The notes under the pieces were generated by a model. The model ran no database searches, was not told the origin of the DNA, and saw nothing but the letters and a program-made list of their open reading frames with translations. This document shows, one piece after another, positions 10,722 through 19,015 of a DNA stretch of 64,000 nucleotides; within the stretch, counting starts at the first letter, position 1; each line of letters opens with the position of its first letter. The stretch spans positions 248,001 through 312,000 of the forward strand of contig JBLWTG010000002.1 of NCBI GenBank assembly GCA_048270225.1. The letters are read 5' to 3'. This stretch comes from Allopusillimonas sp048270225 (GTDB lineage Bacteria > Pseudomonadota > Gammaproteobacteria > Burkholderiales > Burkholderiaceae_B). Position numbers and translations under genes: made by a program.

Positions 10722-11570
10722 TTACCGTTTGAGACCAGGCGCAGCCATCTTGCCGCCATTCGCATTGACTGCCAGGAACACCGTCAGGTCGATGGAGGCC
10801 TGCGAGCCGTACTTGAGATACGGCATGCGTTGCTGACGGAAGCAGTCATTCAGCCGCCACTGCATGGTACGCAGGGCGCCTTGCGAGACGCGGTAGGCCG
10901 GCCACGAGGTATAGGCAGCGCGGGCCGCCTCGGCGTTGGTCAGGTTGGGCAGATCCTGCAGCCGGATGCGCTGACCATTCACGCTATGACAGGAAGCACA
11001 GGCAAAATCGTAGGGGCCGCCGCGAAAGAAGAAAATCTGCTTACCGCGCTCGAATGACGCTTTCTCCTGGGGGTGATCCTGGGGTACCGCAAGCGGGGTG
11101 CCGCGCGACTGGCCGACGATATACCCCACCAGCGCTTCGATATCGCTCGAGTAGTCGCCCCGACCCGAAAACGGCTTCTTGGTGACTTCCTTTTCGTCCA
11201 TGCCCTGCAGCGTGACCATGCAATGCACCAGGCGAGACTCCAGATCCATCACGCGGCCGGTGTCATCGAAATAACGCGGCAGATGCGCGTAGGCGTCCTT
11301 GACCACGCCCGGCCCCTGGCCCAGATCGCACTGTTCAAGCGACACGCCCTTGGGGCCCCGTTTTTCGGCCCACAGTTCCTCGCCTGTCATTTCGATCAAT
11401 TCGGCCGGATTGCCGCCCTCGCCCAGCATCTCGCGATACTGCGCGATGCCGTCGGCGGCGCTTTCTTTTGCCGCCGGGGCCGAGGCGGCCTGAGCGGCCA
11501 CGGCCGGCACCGCCAGCGCCGCGCCTGCAGCAAGCGCCAGCGCCACGACGCTGTTCAATGTCTTCTTCAT
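10722..11570 (-). CDS. soxA: SoxA, cytochrome c subunit of SoxXA (mono-haem type)
   Basis: Catalytic subunit of the SoxXA cytochrome, attaching thiosulfate to SoxY. Signal peptide residues 1-29. Only one CxxCH is present (Cys191, Cys194, His195). The first haem site of di-haem SoxA is replaced by a Cys81/Cys117 pair that would form a disulfide. Cys243 in NDCFRQQRMPY is the conserved cysteine (persulfide) ligand of the active haem. I chose ATG 11570 rather than an in-frame GTG 9 bases earlier because that GTG lies inside the ribosome site (GGGAGGTGGGAG). Confidence 0.95.
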   Translation of the reverse strand: MKKTLNSVVALALAAGAALAVPAVAAQAASAPAAKESAADGIAQYREMLGEGGNPAELIEMTGEELWAEKRGPKGVSLEQCDLGQGPGVVKDAYAHLPRYFDDTGRVMDLESRLVHCMVTLQGMDEKEVTKKPFSGRGDYSSDIEALVGYIVGQSRGTPLAVPQDHPQEKASFERGKQIFFFRGGPYDFACASCHSVNGQRIRLQDLPNLTNAEAARAAYTSWPAYRVSQGALRTMQWRLNDCFRQQRMPYLKYGSQASIDLTVFLAVNANGGKMAAPGLKR

Positions 11571-11632
11571 GACTCCCACCTCCCTGGTGTATGCGTATGA
11601 CCTTATGGTGTTTTTCTACGCAGACAGCAATC

Positions 11633-11947
11633 CTAGCGGATCTCTGTCGTATCGCTGCGACTTTCGCCCTCGTTATCCTTCCAGGAGATCGTCACCTTGT
11701 CGCCCTTGTTGCCGCCCTTGAACTTGAAGGACAGAAAGGGATCGCGTGATACCGCCGGCCCCCACTGCGCGCTCAGGACTGTTTTGTCGTTGCATGTGGC
11801 TTCGACCAGGTTGATGAAATGGGCGGGCACAATCTTGCCCTCGCTGTCCTTGCGCTGCCCGGTTTCCATGATATGGCTCATTAAAGCCTTGACTTCGGTA
11901 ACTCCGTCTTTCTGTACGGCGCGTATGCGCATGGGTCTGGTTGCCAT
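11633..11947 (-). CDS. soxZ: SoxZ, sulfur-carrier complex subunit
   Basis: Cytoplasm-type 104-aa partner that forms the SoxYZ carrier and is exported with SoxY by the Tat pathway (no signal of its own is visible). Family features: PMRIRAVQKDGVTEVKALMSH, PAHFINLVEATCNDKTV and FKGGNKGDKVTISWKDNEG. It follows soxY by 52 bases and precedes soxA. Confidence 0.96.
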   Translation of the reverse strand: MATRPMRIRAVQKDGVTEVKALMSHIMETGQRKDSEGKIVPAHFINLVEATCNDKTVLSAQWGPAVSRDPFLSFKFKGGNKGDKVTISWKDNEGESRSDTTEIR

Positions 11948-11999
11948 GATGATTCCTTATATAACGTTGACTCAGGATGGTGGTCGGCGCGCGATGCGA

Positions 12000-12467
12000 T
12001 CAGCCGCCGCAGCCGCCCAGCGTGACCTTGACTTCTTTATGCACGGTATAGAACTTGCCGTCAGCCTTGACCAGCGCATAGACATCGGACGTTCCCCCCA
12101 TCTTGATGCGCGTCGCCACTTCCGGCAGAGTGCCGTCGGGCAGTTCGAAGTGAGCGGCCAGCGCGTTCGGATTCTTGGGCACCAGGATCGAGATCTGCGT
12201 CGTGTTGGGCAGATCGCTGGTCACACCCACCGGCACCACCGCACCGTTTTCGGCAATATCGGGCGCAACCAGCGTGATCTTGTCGCTCTCGGCCGCCTCC
12301 TGACCGCCAAACGCCTTGATCACATCGTCCACTTTGGTCGCCGCAAAAGCCTGCTTGTTCCATTCCTGCTGCACCGCCCAGGCCTGTTCCGGCCGCAATA
12401 TGCCCGCGGTGACCGCCAGGCTCAGGACAGTGCCCAGCTTGAGCACGTTTCTACGCTGCTTGTTCAT
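12000..12467 (-). CDS. soxY: SoxY, sulfur-carrier protein
   Basis: Carries thiosulfate-derived sulfur on the cysteine of its flexible C-terminal arm during periplasmic oxidation. The chain ends in the diagnostic GGCGG (Cys153 of 155). The Tat signal has the twin arginines of QRRNVLKLG followed by a hydrophobic run ending near EQAWA. The start ATG at 12467 is preceded by AGGAGCAGGAAA. Confidence 0.97.
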   Translation of the reverse strand: MNKQRRNVLKLGTVLSLAVTAGILRPEQAWAVQQEWNKQAFAATKVDDVIKAFGGQEAAESDKITLVAPDIAENGAVVPVGVTSDLPNTTQISILVPKNPNALAAHFELPDGTLPEVATRIKMGGTSDVYALVKADGKFYTVHKEVKVTLGGCGG

Positions 12468-12513
12468 TTCCTGCTCCTCTGTTTCATCGTATCTGCTAAT
12501 TGAAAATCTGTAT

Positions 12514-13686
12514 TTATTGTCCCGCCGCCCCGAGTATCCAGTCGATCATGGTCTGGGCATCATCGTCCGATAGCGTCGGATGCGGGGGCATCGGAACCGC
12601 TCCCCATACACCGGAACCGCCTTGCTGCACTTTCGCAATCAGTTTACCCGCTGCGCCATCCTGCCCCTTGTATTTGTCGGCAATATCGACAAACGAAGGC
12701 CCCAGAATTTTCTTGTCTTTGGCATGACAGGCCATGCAGCCTTTATCGGCCAGCAACGCCTGGACCTGCTGGGAAGAGGCCTGCGCCGCGTCGTTCCCGG
12801 CGCCCGCTTGCGCCCCCTCCGCCGCCGGCTTGCCCGCCATGGCCAGCGTGCCGCGCGCATGCTCGCGCACCTTGTCTGCGTTGTCATCCGCCACGCCTGT
12901 CAGCGCTGGATCCTGCGTATCCACGCCACGCACAGGACCCACGATACGCATCTGCGCAGCAAGATCGCCATGAGCGTCGCGCGCATGCGGCGGCAGAGTG
13001 GACGAGGGCTTGCCTGTCGTGTCGCAATCAGCCATGCAGGCAGTGTTGTGCGTATCCGGCTTGCCATCCACCCGCCACAGGCCGTCCCAGAATTTCATCC
13101 CGTTGCGGTTAGGCATTTTCTCCTGCACCTGGGCAATATTCTCGTTCGACAGCGTATAGTCCGACGGCACGATTTCTGCCAGATTGAGCAGATAGGCCAG
13201 CACGGCATAGACCTCGTCCGGCTTGAGCGACTTGGGATTGTCCCAGGGCATGGCCCGGTGGATATAGTCCCACAGCGTGGAAACCGTCGACACCTTCATG
13301 AAGGTCGTGCGCGAGGGCTGCCCGCCAGCGATCAATGCGGCCACATGGCCGGTTTCGATGTCGTGCGGCGTCGTTCCGCCCACCAGCGGGGTGAATACCG
13401 AATTGCTTTCAGCAAAAGAACCGTGACAGGCCGCGCAGCTCGAATCCCAGATATCCGCCCCCTGGTCGACGGTGCCGCTGCCTTTGGGCAGCCCCTTGAA
13501 GTCGGGCCGCACGTCGATATCCCAGGCATGGATCTCATCCTCGGTCGCGGGACGGCCTATGCCATAGTGTTCGCTCGCCGCAGGGGCGGGCTGCGCGCCA
13601 TCCGCGGCATTGCCCGCGAATGCGGGCGCACAGAATACCGAGCCCAGTACGCAAGACAGCATGGCGCGCTTAGTCCATCTGAACAT
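12514..13686 (-). CDS. soxD: SoxD, di-haem cytochrome c subunit of sulfur dehydrogenase
   Basis: Electron-accepting subunit of the periplasmic SoxCD complex that oxidises the SoxY-bound sulfane sulfur. Two haem motifs are present: Cys84-Ala-Ala-Cys87-His88 in the N-terminal domain and CMACH near residue 317 in the C-terminal domain, joined by an Ala/Gln-rich linker. Signal peptide near residues 1-24. The start at ATG 13686 lies 17 bases inside soxC, so the two are probably translationally coupled. A longer upstream frame exists but lies wholly inside soxC. Confidence 0.95.
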   Translation of the reverse strand: MFRWTKRAMLSCVLGSVFCAPAFAGNAADGAQPAPAASEHYGIGRPATEDEIHAWDIDVRPDFKGLPKGSGTVDQGADIWDSSCAACHGSFAESNSVFTPLVGGTTPHDIETGHVAALIAGGQPSRTTFMKVSTVSTLWDYIHRAMPWDNPKSLKPDEVYAVLAYLLNLAEIVPSDYTLSNENIAQVQEKMPNRNGMKFWDGLWRVDGKPDTHNTACMADCDTTGKPSSTLPPHARDAHGDLAAQMRIVGPVRGVDTQDPALTGVADDNADKVREHARGTLAMAGKPAAEGAQAGAGNDAAQASSQQVQALLADKGCMACHAKDKKILGPSFVDIADKYKGQDGAAGKLIAKVQQGGSGVWGAVPMPPHPTLSDDDAQTMIDWILGAAGQ

Positions 13687-15034
13687 TGAACACCTCCCCG
13701 CTTTGCGCGACCTGCCAGGACTGAATGGCATTGTTGTGATAAGTGGACCGCGTACCGCGCACCTCGCGCAGCTGGCGATAGCGCGGCTGGACAAAGCCGG
13801 TGCTGTCCATGGCGCGGCTTTGCAGAATGGCTGGCGAGCCGTCCCACATCCAGTCGACGTTAAAGCGCGTCAGGCACTTGTCCAGCACAGGCGTTTCCAG
13901 CCTGGCCGTCTTCCAGCTCCTGCCGCCGTCGAAGGAAACATCGACCTGCTTGACCTTGCCGCGTCCCGACCATGCCAGGCCGCTGACGTTATAGAAACCT
14001 TTGCCCATCAAGGCCTGGCCGCCGGACGGCGATGTAATCACCGACTTGCACTCCTGAATGGAGGTGTACTGGCGGTGAATGCCGTCGGGCATCATATCGA
14101 CATAATGAGAGGTTTCGTCCTTGGTGTTCCAGGGCTTGTCGCCCACCTCGATGCGGCGCAGCCACTTCACCCAGGACACGCCCTGCACGCCGGGCACAAC
14201 AAGGCGCAAGGGATAGCCGTTCTCGGGACGCAGCATCTCGCCATTCATACCCCAGGCCACCAGCACGTCGTCCAGCGCTGCCTCCATGGAGATCGTTCGC
14301 GTCATGCTCGACCCGTCATTGCCCTCGGCCAGCACGAAACGCGCGTGCTTGAAATCCGCCCCGCAGTCATCCAGCAGGACTTTGAGCGGCACGCCGGTGA
14401 ACTCGCAACAGGACAGCATGCCGTGGGTGTACTGAACCGTCGGTACGGCCGCATTGCCCCATTCCATGCCGGTATTGGCGCCGCACTCGATAAAGTGCAT
14501 GCGCGACACTGCCGGCAAACGCATCAGATCGTCCATGGTGTAGACCTTGGCCTGCTTCACCATGCCGTTGATCATCAAGCGGTGCTGTTCGGGATCCACA
14601 TCCACCCAACCCTGGTGATGGCGCTCGAAATGCAGCCCCGAAGGCGTGATGATGCCGAAAAAACCCTGCAAGGGCGCAAACGCCACCGAGGCCTGTGCTG
14701 TCTGCGTCAGACCTGGCGACTGCCGGCGCTGCAGATTCGCCTCAAAGGGCGAGGGCAGACCATAAGGCCGGGAGGCCACAGGATTGCCCAGTTTCCTGCT
14801 CCAGGGCCGGGGCTCGAGAATCATGGGATCCCCAGCCGCGGCGGCCTGCGCCAGCGCCGGCCCAGCTGCCAGCGTAGTCGCTGCAGCAAGAAAGCTGCGC
14901 CGCAGAAAGCCGCGACGTTCCTCATCCATGCCCTTGGCGCCGATCTCGTCCACAAGGGCGGGCGGTACAAAATTCTCAGGCGCCTTCCTCAGCCGACCAA
15001 TAGGCTTTGGCCGCCGATCACCGATACGACTCAC
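13670..15034 (-). CDS. soxC: SoxC, molybdopterin sulfur dehydrogenase subunit
   Basis: Sulfite-oxidase-family Moco subunit of SoxCD. The Tat motif ERRGFLRRSFLAAATTLAAG lies at residues 39-58 after a 35-residue leader that includes APENFVPPALVDEIGAKG. The Moco cysteine is Cys184 (HFIECGANTGMEW) and the sulfite-oxidase core (VPGVQGVSWVKWLRRIEV) is present. The start is a GTG at 15034, chosen for its AGGGAGAG ribosome site; an internal ATG at 14929 would remove the leader. SoxCD presence implies full oxidation of thiosulfate to sulfate without stored sulfur. Confidence 0.95.
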   Translation of the reverse strand: MSRIGDRRPKPIGRLRKAPENFVPPALVDEIGAKGMDEERRGFLRRSFLAAATTLAAGPALAQAAAAGDPMILEPRPWSRKLGNPVASRPYGLPSPFEANLQRRQSPGLTQTAQASVAFAPLQGFFGIITPSGLHFERHHQGWVDVDPEQHRLMINGMVKQAKVYTMDDLMRLPAVSRMHFIECGANTGMEWGNAAVPTVQYTHGMLSCCEFTGVPLKVLLDDCGADFKHARFVLAEGNDGSSMTRTISMEAALDDVLVAWGMNGEMLRPENGYPLRLVVPGVQGVSWVKWLRRIEVGDKPWNTKDETSHYVDMMPDGIHRQYTSIQECKSVITSPSGGQALMGKGFYNVSGLAWSGRGKVKQVDVSFDGGRSWKTARLETPVLDKCLTRFNVDWMWDGSPAILQSRAMDSTGFVQPRYRQLREVRGTRSTYHNNAIQSWQVAQSGEVFNVQMD

Positions 15035-15085
15035 TCTTTCTCTCCCTGATGCTTCGTTTTGCTCAGTTTTATTTAATATAAGCTA

Positions 15086-15100
15086 ATAGCTTAAAGCTAT
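15086..15100. promoter_or_regulatory. Perfect 15-bp palindrome upstream of soxC
   Basis: ATAGCTT-A-AAGCTAT lies in an AT-rich stretch of about 100 bases between soxF and soxC, 52 bases before the soxC start. It is the best candidate operator for the soxC-to-dsrE run. No regulator gene for sox (soxR type) is in the window. Confidence 0.45.
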
Positions 15101-15182
15101 AAACAAGGGAAAGTCCTCCTCCTGGAAGGCTTGACAAATCCAAAGCCATCAAAAATTTTATATTTCAATTATGGAAATAGCA

Positions 15183-15221
15183 GTCCTGAGAATCAGGACA
15201 CGCCAGGATCAGCCTGATCCT
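15183..15221 (-). terminator. Two adjacent hairpins after soxF
   Basis: Two perfect stems of seven pairs with three-base loops (AGGATCA-GGC-TGATCCT overlapping the soxF stop, then GTCCTGA-TTC-TCAGGAC) follow soxF on the minus strand. There is no clean T run, so they may attenuate or stabilise rather than fully terminate the soxEF transcript before soxC. Confidence 0.45.
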
Positions 15222-16489
15222 CAGGACAGCATGTCGGCCCAGATGGCGTGCGCCCAGTCCAGGGCCATGCGCCCTTCTTTCGCGCTCGGATGTTCGGAGA
15301 CCCCGCCTGCACCCTTGACTGGCAGCATGGTGCCCTCCTTCCTGCTATAGCGATGCACGCTGGCGACATGCATGGCCTCCTGCGCGCTCACAAAGCTGTA
15401 GCAGGTGTTGGCATATATCGGATCCTGATTGACCTCCCGGTCCAGCAGCAGGGCAGCCACCGCCGCCGCACAGGTTTTGCCGTGCTGATTGGCCATATGC
15501 CCCGACTTGGGCATGACCGGCGCGATCTGCACGGCATCGCCCAGCACATGAATGCGTTCGTCGACGATGGAGGAAAACGTCAGAAAGTCCACCTCGCACC
15601 AGCGGTCATTGGCGGTGGTCAGCCCGGCCTTCCTGGCCACGTCCCCGGCCCGCATGGGCGGCAGCACATTGACCACATCCCCCTGCTCTTCTTCGCCCAG
15701 CTCGAAAATAACGGTCTTGCTCCCGGCATCGACATCCACAGCCCTGAAGGCCGGGTTGTATTCGATCATGCCAGGGTAGTGCGTCTGCCAGGCGGCCCGG
15801 AATAAATCCGCTTCGGACGTGATGTCAGCGTTGGCATCGAATATATGCACCGTGGCACGGGGCTTGTGCTGCTTGAAATATGCCGCCACCAGGCAGGCGC
15901 GCTCGTAAGGCGCGGGCGGACAGCGATAAGGCGCCTCGGGGATGGCGAGAATGAAGCGGCCGCCATCGGGCATGGCTTCCAGTTGCCGGCGCAGCAGCTG
16001 TGTTTGCGGCCCCGCCTTCCAGGCGTGCGGCATGGCCTGGCGCGCCGCTTCAGTTTTCAGGCCCGGAATCCGATCCCACATGAAGTCTATGCCCGGAGCC
16101 AGGATCAGCCTGTCCCACGACAGCGTGCCGCCCTGGCCGAGCACCAGCGAGCGGCGCGCCGCGTCCACATGCTCGACCCGGTCGCGCACATGTTTCAGTC
16201 CATAGCGCGCCAGCCCTTCGTAGCCGCGCGAAATGTCTGCCATCGACAGCGAGCCTTCCAGCACCAGATTGGACATGGGACTGGACACGAATGCCGCGTC
16301 CGGCTCCACCAGCGTGACCCGTATGCGCCCCGCGCCGAACAGATTCAGATACTTCGCCGCCGTCGCGCCGCCAAAGCCCCCGCCCACCACCACCACGTGC
16401 GGCAGGCCCTGCGCCCTGACCCCGGTCAGCATGGGCTGCCCGACGGCCGCCAGGCCAGCCAGCGATTTGATGAAAGCGCGCCGCCTCAT
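15221..16489 (-). CDS. soxF: SoxF / FccB, flavoprotein of sulfide dehydrogenase
   Basis: FAD subunit of periplasmic flavocytochrome c sulfide dehydrogenase, oxidising sulfide to a persulfide or sulfur. An export signal at residues 1-26 (MRRRAFIKSLAGLAAVG) resembles Tat. The FAD-binding motif is VVVVGGGFGGATAA (33-46). Cys190 in YRCPPAPYERA is the first redox cysteine; Cys340 or Cys363 is the likely partner. The C-terminal FCSD-type domain has IHVLGDAVQIAPVMPKSGHMAN. The start ATG overlaps the soxE stop (ATGA), so the two subunits are coupled. Confidence 0.93.
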   Translation of the reverse strand: MRRRAFIKSLAGLAAVGQPMLTGVRAQGLPHVVVVGGGFGGATAAKYLNLFGAGRIRVTLVEPDAAFVSSPMSNLVLEGSLSMADISRGYEGLARYGLKHVRDRVEHVDAARRSLVLGQGGTLSWDRLILAPGIDFMWDRIPGLKTEAARQAMPHAWKAGPQTQLLRRQLEAMPDGGRFILAIPEAPYRCPPAPYERACLVAAYFKQHKPRATVHIFDANADITSEADLFRAAWQTHYPGMIEYNPAFRAVDVDAGSKTVIFELGEEEQGDVVNVLPPMRAGDVARKAGLTTANDRWCEVDFLTFSSIVDERIHVLGDAVQIAPVMPKSGHMANQHGKTCAAAVAALLLDREVNQDPIYANTCYSFVSAQEAMHVASVHRYSRKEGTMLPVKGAGGVSEHPSAKEGRMALDWAHAIWADMLS

Positions 16490-16920
16490 GGCTGCTCCTG
16501 CGTGTTGCGTGACTGGCTTTCGTACCACGCGCCAATGCGCTGCAGCACGGCTTCGTCGTAGCCGCGCGCAATCTGACTCATGAGCAGTCCAGGCCGTTCG
16601 CCGCTGGCGTAGTCCTGCATGGCCTGGACCAACTGACTGGCCGGCATACCGGCCAGTGTCGGAATACCTTGTACGGCAGAACGTTCCGCGCCATGGCAGG
16701 TGGCACACGAATATGCCCAGGCCCTGGCCTGGGTGTCGCCGGTCTTTTGCCGGGATACCGTCGCGCCCGCGGTCCTGCCAGCGTCTGCGTCAGGCATCAC
16801 GGCTGCCGGCCCGGCGGCATCACCCTCCCGCGCCTGGCCCGCGTGCTGCGCGGCACAGGCCGGGCCAGCGCCCAATGCGGCGCCCAGGGCCAGGCCCGCC
16901 GTCATATGCCGCAGTATCAT
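16486..16920 (-). CDS. soxE: SoxE / FccA-like cytochrome c
   Basis: Haem c subunit that would take electrons from SoxF. One haem motif, Cys72-Ala-Thr-Cys75-His76, follows a signal peptide (residues 1-24) and an Ala/Asp-rich linker of about 40 residues. The chain of 144 aa suggests a mono-haem cytochrome; many FccA are di-haem. The ATG at 16920 follows GGAAGGAA. The stop overlaps the soxF start by four bases. Confidence 0.88.
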   Translation of the reverse strand: MILRHMTAGLALGAALGAGPACAAQHAGQAREGDAAGPAAVMPDADAGRTAGATVSRQKTGDTQARAWAYSCATCHGAERSAVQGIPTLAGMPASQLVQAMQDYASGERPGLLMSQIARGYDEAVLQRIGAWYESQSRNTQEQP

Positions 16921-17052
16921 GGCAGATTCCTTCCCGGGTACAACAGGCATGGCGCTCCTCTCTTGTGATGTGTCCGGCGCAAACCGCGCAGCCGGGGGGC
17001 CTTACGCGGAGACAGGCCGCCGATGATGGACCAGTCTCCTGGCGGCGTCAAA

Positions 17053-18045
17053 CTACGAGCGGTGCCTGAACGCCTCGCACGGGTCGGGACGGACCGCCGC
17101 AGGCAGCACCACATTCAGGTCAAACCTGCCCGCAGGCGCGGGCGCCTCGGTAAAGCCGACGGCCAGGGCCTTGTGTTGCCAGCGGGGCACGCCCAGATCC
17201 CTGCGCACATGACCATTGCCCGCCAGCAACACCACAGGACGCAACGCATCTGCGCCCTCCCCGCCCGCGGCGATCCGTATCGACCGGGCCATGGTTGCAT
17301 CGCGGATGATCTGCGCAGCCGCCATGCCGGGAAGCAGATTGGGGGGCAGCATGCCGCAGTGGCCTTGGTCCACTTCCTGCTCCTGGGCGCGCAGCAATGC
17401 TGCATCCGGGCCAGTCGAGAGGCCAAGCTGAGCCAGCGCGTCCTGGGAGAACGTGGCGTCCAGTCCGTGCTTTACAAGCTGGCTGGCCTGCTTGCGCGAA
17501 AAATTGGCGGCCATGACAGGCAGGCGGTAACGCAGCGCCAGGTCTATCACAGGCTTGTAATACGCCCAGTCCCATCCCTGCCCTGCGCCTGCCGGCCAGA
17601 CGCGTCCGATCACGCATGCCGCGTCTGCGCACGTGGCCATCGCCTGATCCAGCGCGGCCTGCTGGTCGCTGTCGAACTGCTCCATCGCCAGAGCCGGGCG
17701 CCAGCCGGCGGCCAGCGCAGCCGCGAGCGCCTCGCGCCTGAGCGCGTGACCTGTAGGATTGTCGTGCACTTCGCCCAGCAGCACGACCTCGTAGCGCGGC
17801 ATCAACAAGGCCAGCGCCGCCATCCCCGCATCACTGGCGTCGATGCTGCCAGCCGCCGGGCCGGCGGGAGCCTGTGGCTCCGCGGCTGACCCTGGAACAA
17901 GGCCTACAACGCGGGAGGCCATGCCGGCCCGGGGATTGTCAGTCGCCCCGATCCCCGGGCCGGCGCAGCCCAGCAACAAGGCCAGCAGGCCGCAACCCAG
18001 TGCGCCGCGGCACAAAACACGAAAAACTGATGGGGTGAGGAGCAT
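17053..18045 (-). CDS. ChaN-like haem-binding lipoprotein (DUF399 family)
   Basis: Predicted lipoprotein: hydrophobic signal and lipobox LLALLLGCAG with Cys27. The ChaN fold marks are YEVVLLGEVHDNPTGHALRREAL (residues near 90), ALAMEQFDSDQQAALD, AYYKPVIDLALRYRLPVMAANFSR and LLAGNGHVRRDLGVPRW. Relatives bind haem and are linked to iron uptake; the exact reaction is unknown. It lies 132 bases upstream of soxE on the same strand and might be co-transcribed with it. I take the second Met (18045) as start; an ATG at 18069 adds eight residues. Confidence 0.85.
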   Translation of the reverse strand: MLLTPSVFRVLCRGALGCGLLALLLGCAGPGIGATDNPRAGMASRVVGLVPGSAAEPQAPAGPAAGSIDASDAGMAALALLMPRYEVVLLGEVHDNPTGHALRREALAAALAAGWRPALAMEQFDSDQQAALDQAMATCADAACVIGRVWPAGAGQGWDWAYYKPVIDLALRYRLPVMAANFSRKQASQLVKHGLDATFSQDALAQLGLSTGPDAALLRAQEQEVDQGHCGMLPPNLLPGMAAAQIIRDATMARSIRIAAGGEGADALRPVVLLAGNGHVRRDLGVPRWQHKALAVGFTEAPAPAGRFDLNVVLPAAVRPDPCEAFRHRS

Positions 18046-18307
18046 CCAGGTCACCAAAAAGCAAGGCATGGCCTGATTATAGGGGGCTGACTGGCAGGCC
18101 TTTTCTGACAGAAAAATGCAGAACGACAGGCGATATGGGCGACATTACGAGCCAAATTAAATACCAAAAGTAATATACTTATATCTATAAATGCTTGTAT
18201 TGATAAACGCCATTCCTGTTCGCGCCTGAATGGCGTTGTCGTTAATCCAGTCGCAGCGCCTCCACTGGATACCCTCGGGTGCGCTGCGCCCCCAGCAGGA
18301 GGTTCTC

Positions 18308-19015
18308 ATGGCAAACGCCATATCATTTCACCCCTCTCTTGCGCCCCTCTGCATATCCGCCTGTCTGGCCCTGGGCGCAGGATCCGCCCAGGCCGATCCG
18401 GTCGCGGACGGACGGGCGCTCGCCACGTCTGGCGCAGGAAGCGTCGTTGCCTGTGCAACCTGCCATGGCGCCAAAGGCGAAGGCATGGCAGCCGCCGGCT
18501 TTCCGTATCTGGCCGGTCAGAACGCGGCGTACCTGATGCTGCAGCTCAAAGACCTTGCCTCAGGCAAGCGCGACAATCCCGTCATGGCGCCCATCGCCAA
18601 GGCCATGAGCGAGGCCCAGATTCAGGCCGCGGCCGCCTATTTTGCGCAACTCCCGGCCCCCTTCGATATCAAGGCCCTGGCGGCCCACGAAGACAGCTAT
18701 CCCGCCAAGGACAATGCAGGCGCGTGGCTGGCCAATCGCGGCGACTGGGCCAACAACATCCCCGCCTGTATCCAGTGCCACGGCCCCGGCGGCATCGGCG
18801 TCGGCACGCACTTCCCGGCACTGGCCGGCCAGTCCGCCAAATATATCCATGATCAATTGGTGGCCTGGAAGGCCGGCAAGCGCGACCCCGGGCCTCAGTC
18901 CCTCATGGGCGATATCGCCAGCCGAATGAATGAGGCGCAGATGACGGCGGTCGCGGATTATTTTTCTGCGCTGCCCAAGCAGGTGCAAGCCGCCGCAGAC
19001 CAAGGAGGCAAATAA
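18308..19015 (+). CDS. tsdB: TsdB-like di-haem cytochrome c
   Basis: Periplasmic cytochrome of the c4 type, 235 aa, proposed electron acceptor of TsdA. Signal peptide residues 1-29; haem motifs Cys49-Ala-Thr-Cys52-His53 and Cys154-Ile-Gln-Cys157-His158, each in a repeated domain ending in FPYLAGQNAAYLMLQL or FPALAGQSAKYIHDQL. The ATG at 18308 has GCAGGAGG before it. The stop and the tsdA start share one base (TAATG). It is divergent from the ChaN/soxEF genes, with an AT-rich promoter gap of about 260 bases that holds no other gene. Confidence 0.88.
   Translation: MANAISFHPSLAPLCISACLALGAGSAQADPVADGRALATSGAGSVVACATCHGAKGEGMAAAGFPYLAGQNAAYLMLQLKDLASGKRDNPVMAPIAKAMSEAQIQAAAAYFAQLPAPFDIKALAAHEDSYPAKDNAGAWLANRGDWANNIPACIQCHGPGGIGVGTHFPALAGQSAKYIHDQLVAWKAGKRDPGPQSLMGDIASRMNEAQMTAVADYFSALPKQVQAAADQGGK

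Noticed and set aside
13610..15049. 479-codon plus-strand frame across soxC and the soxD start
   Set aside because: Antisense shadow; soxC and soxD are both complete on the other strand.
15040..15180. A specific -35/-10 promoter for soxC
   Set aside because: The stretch is so AT-rich that several pairs fit equally; none can be chosen by eye.
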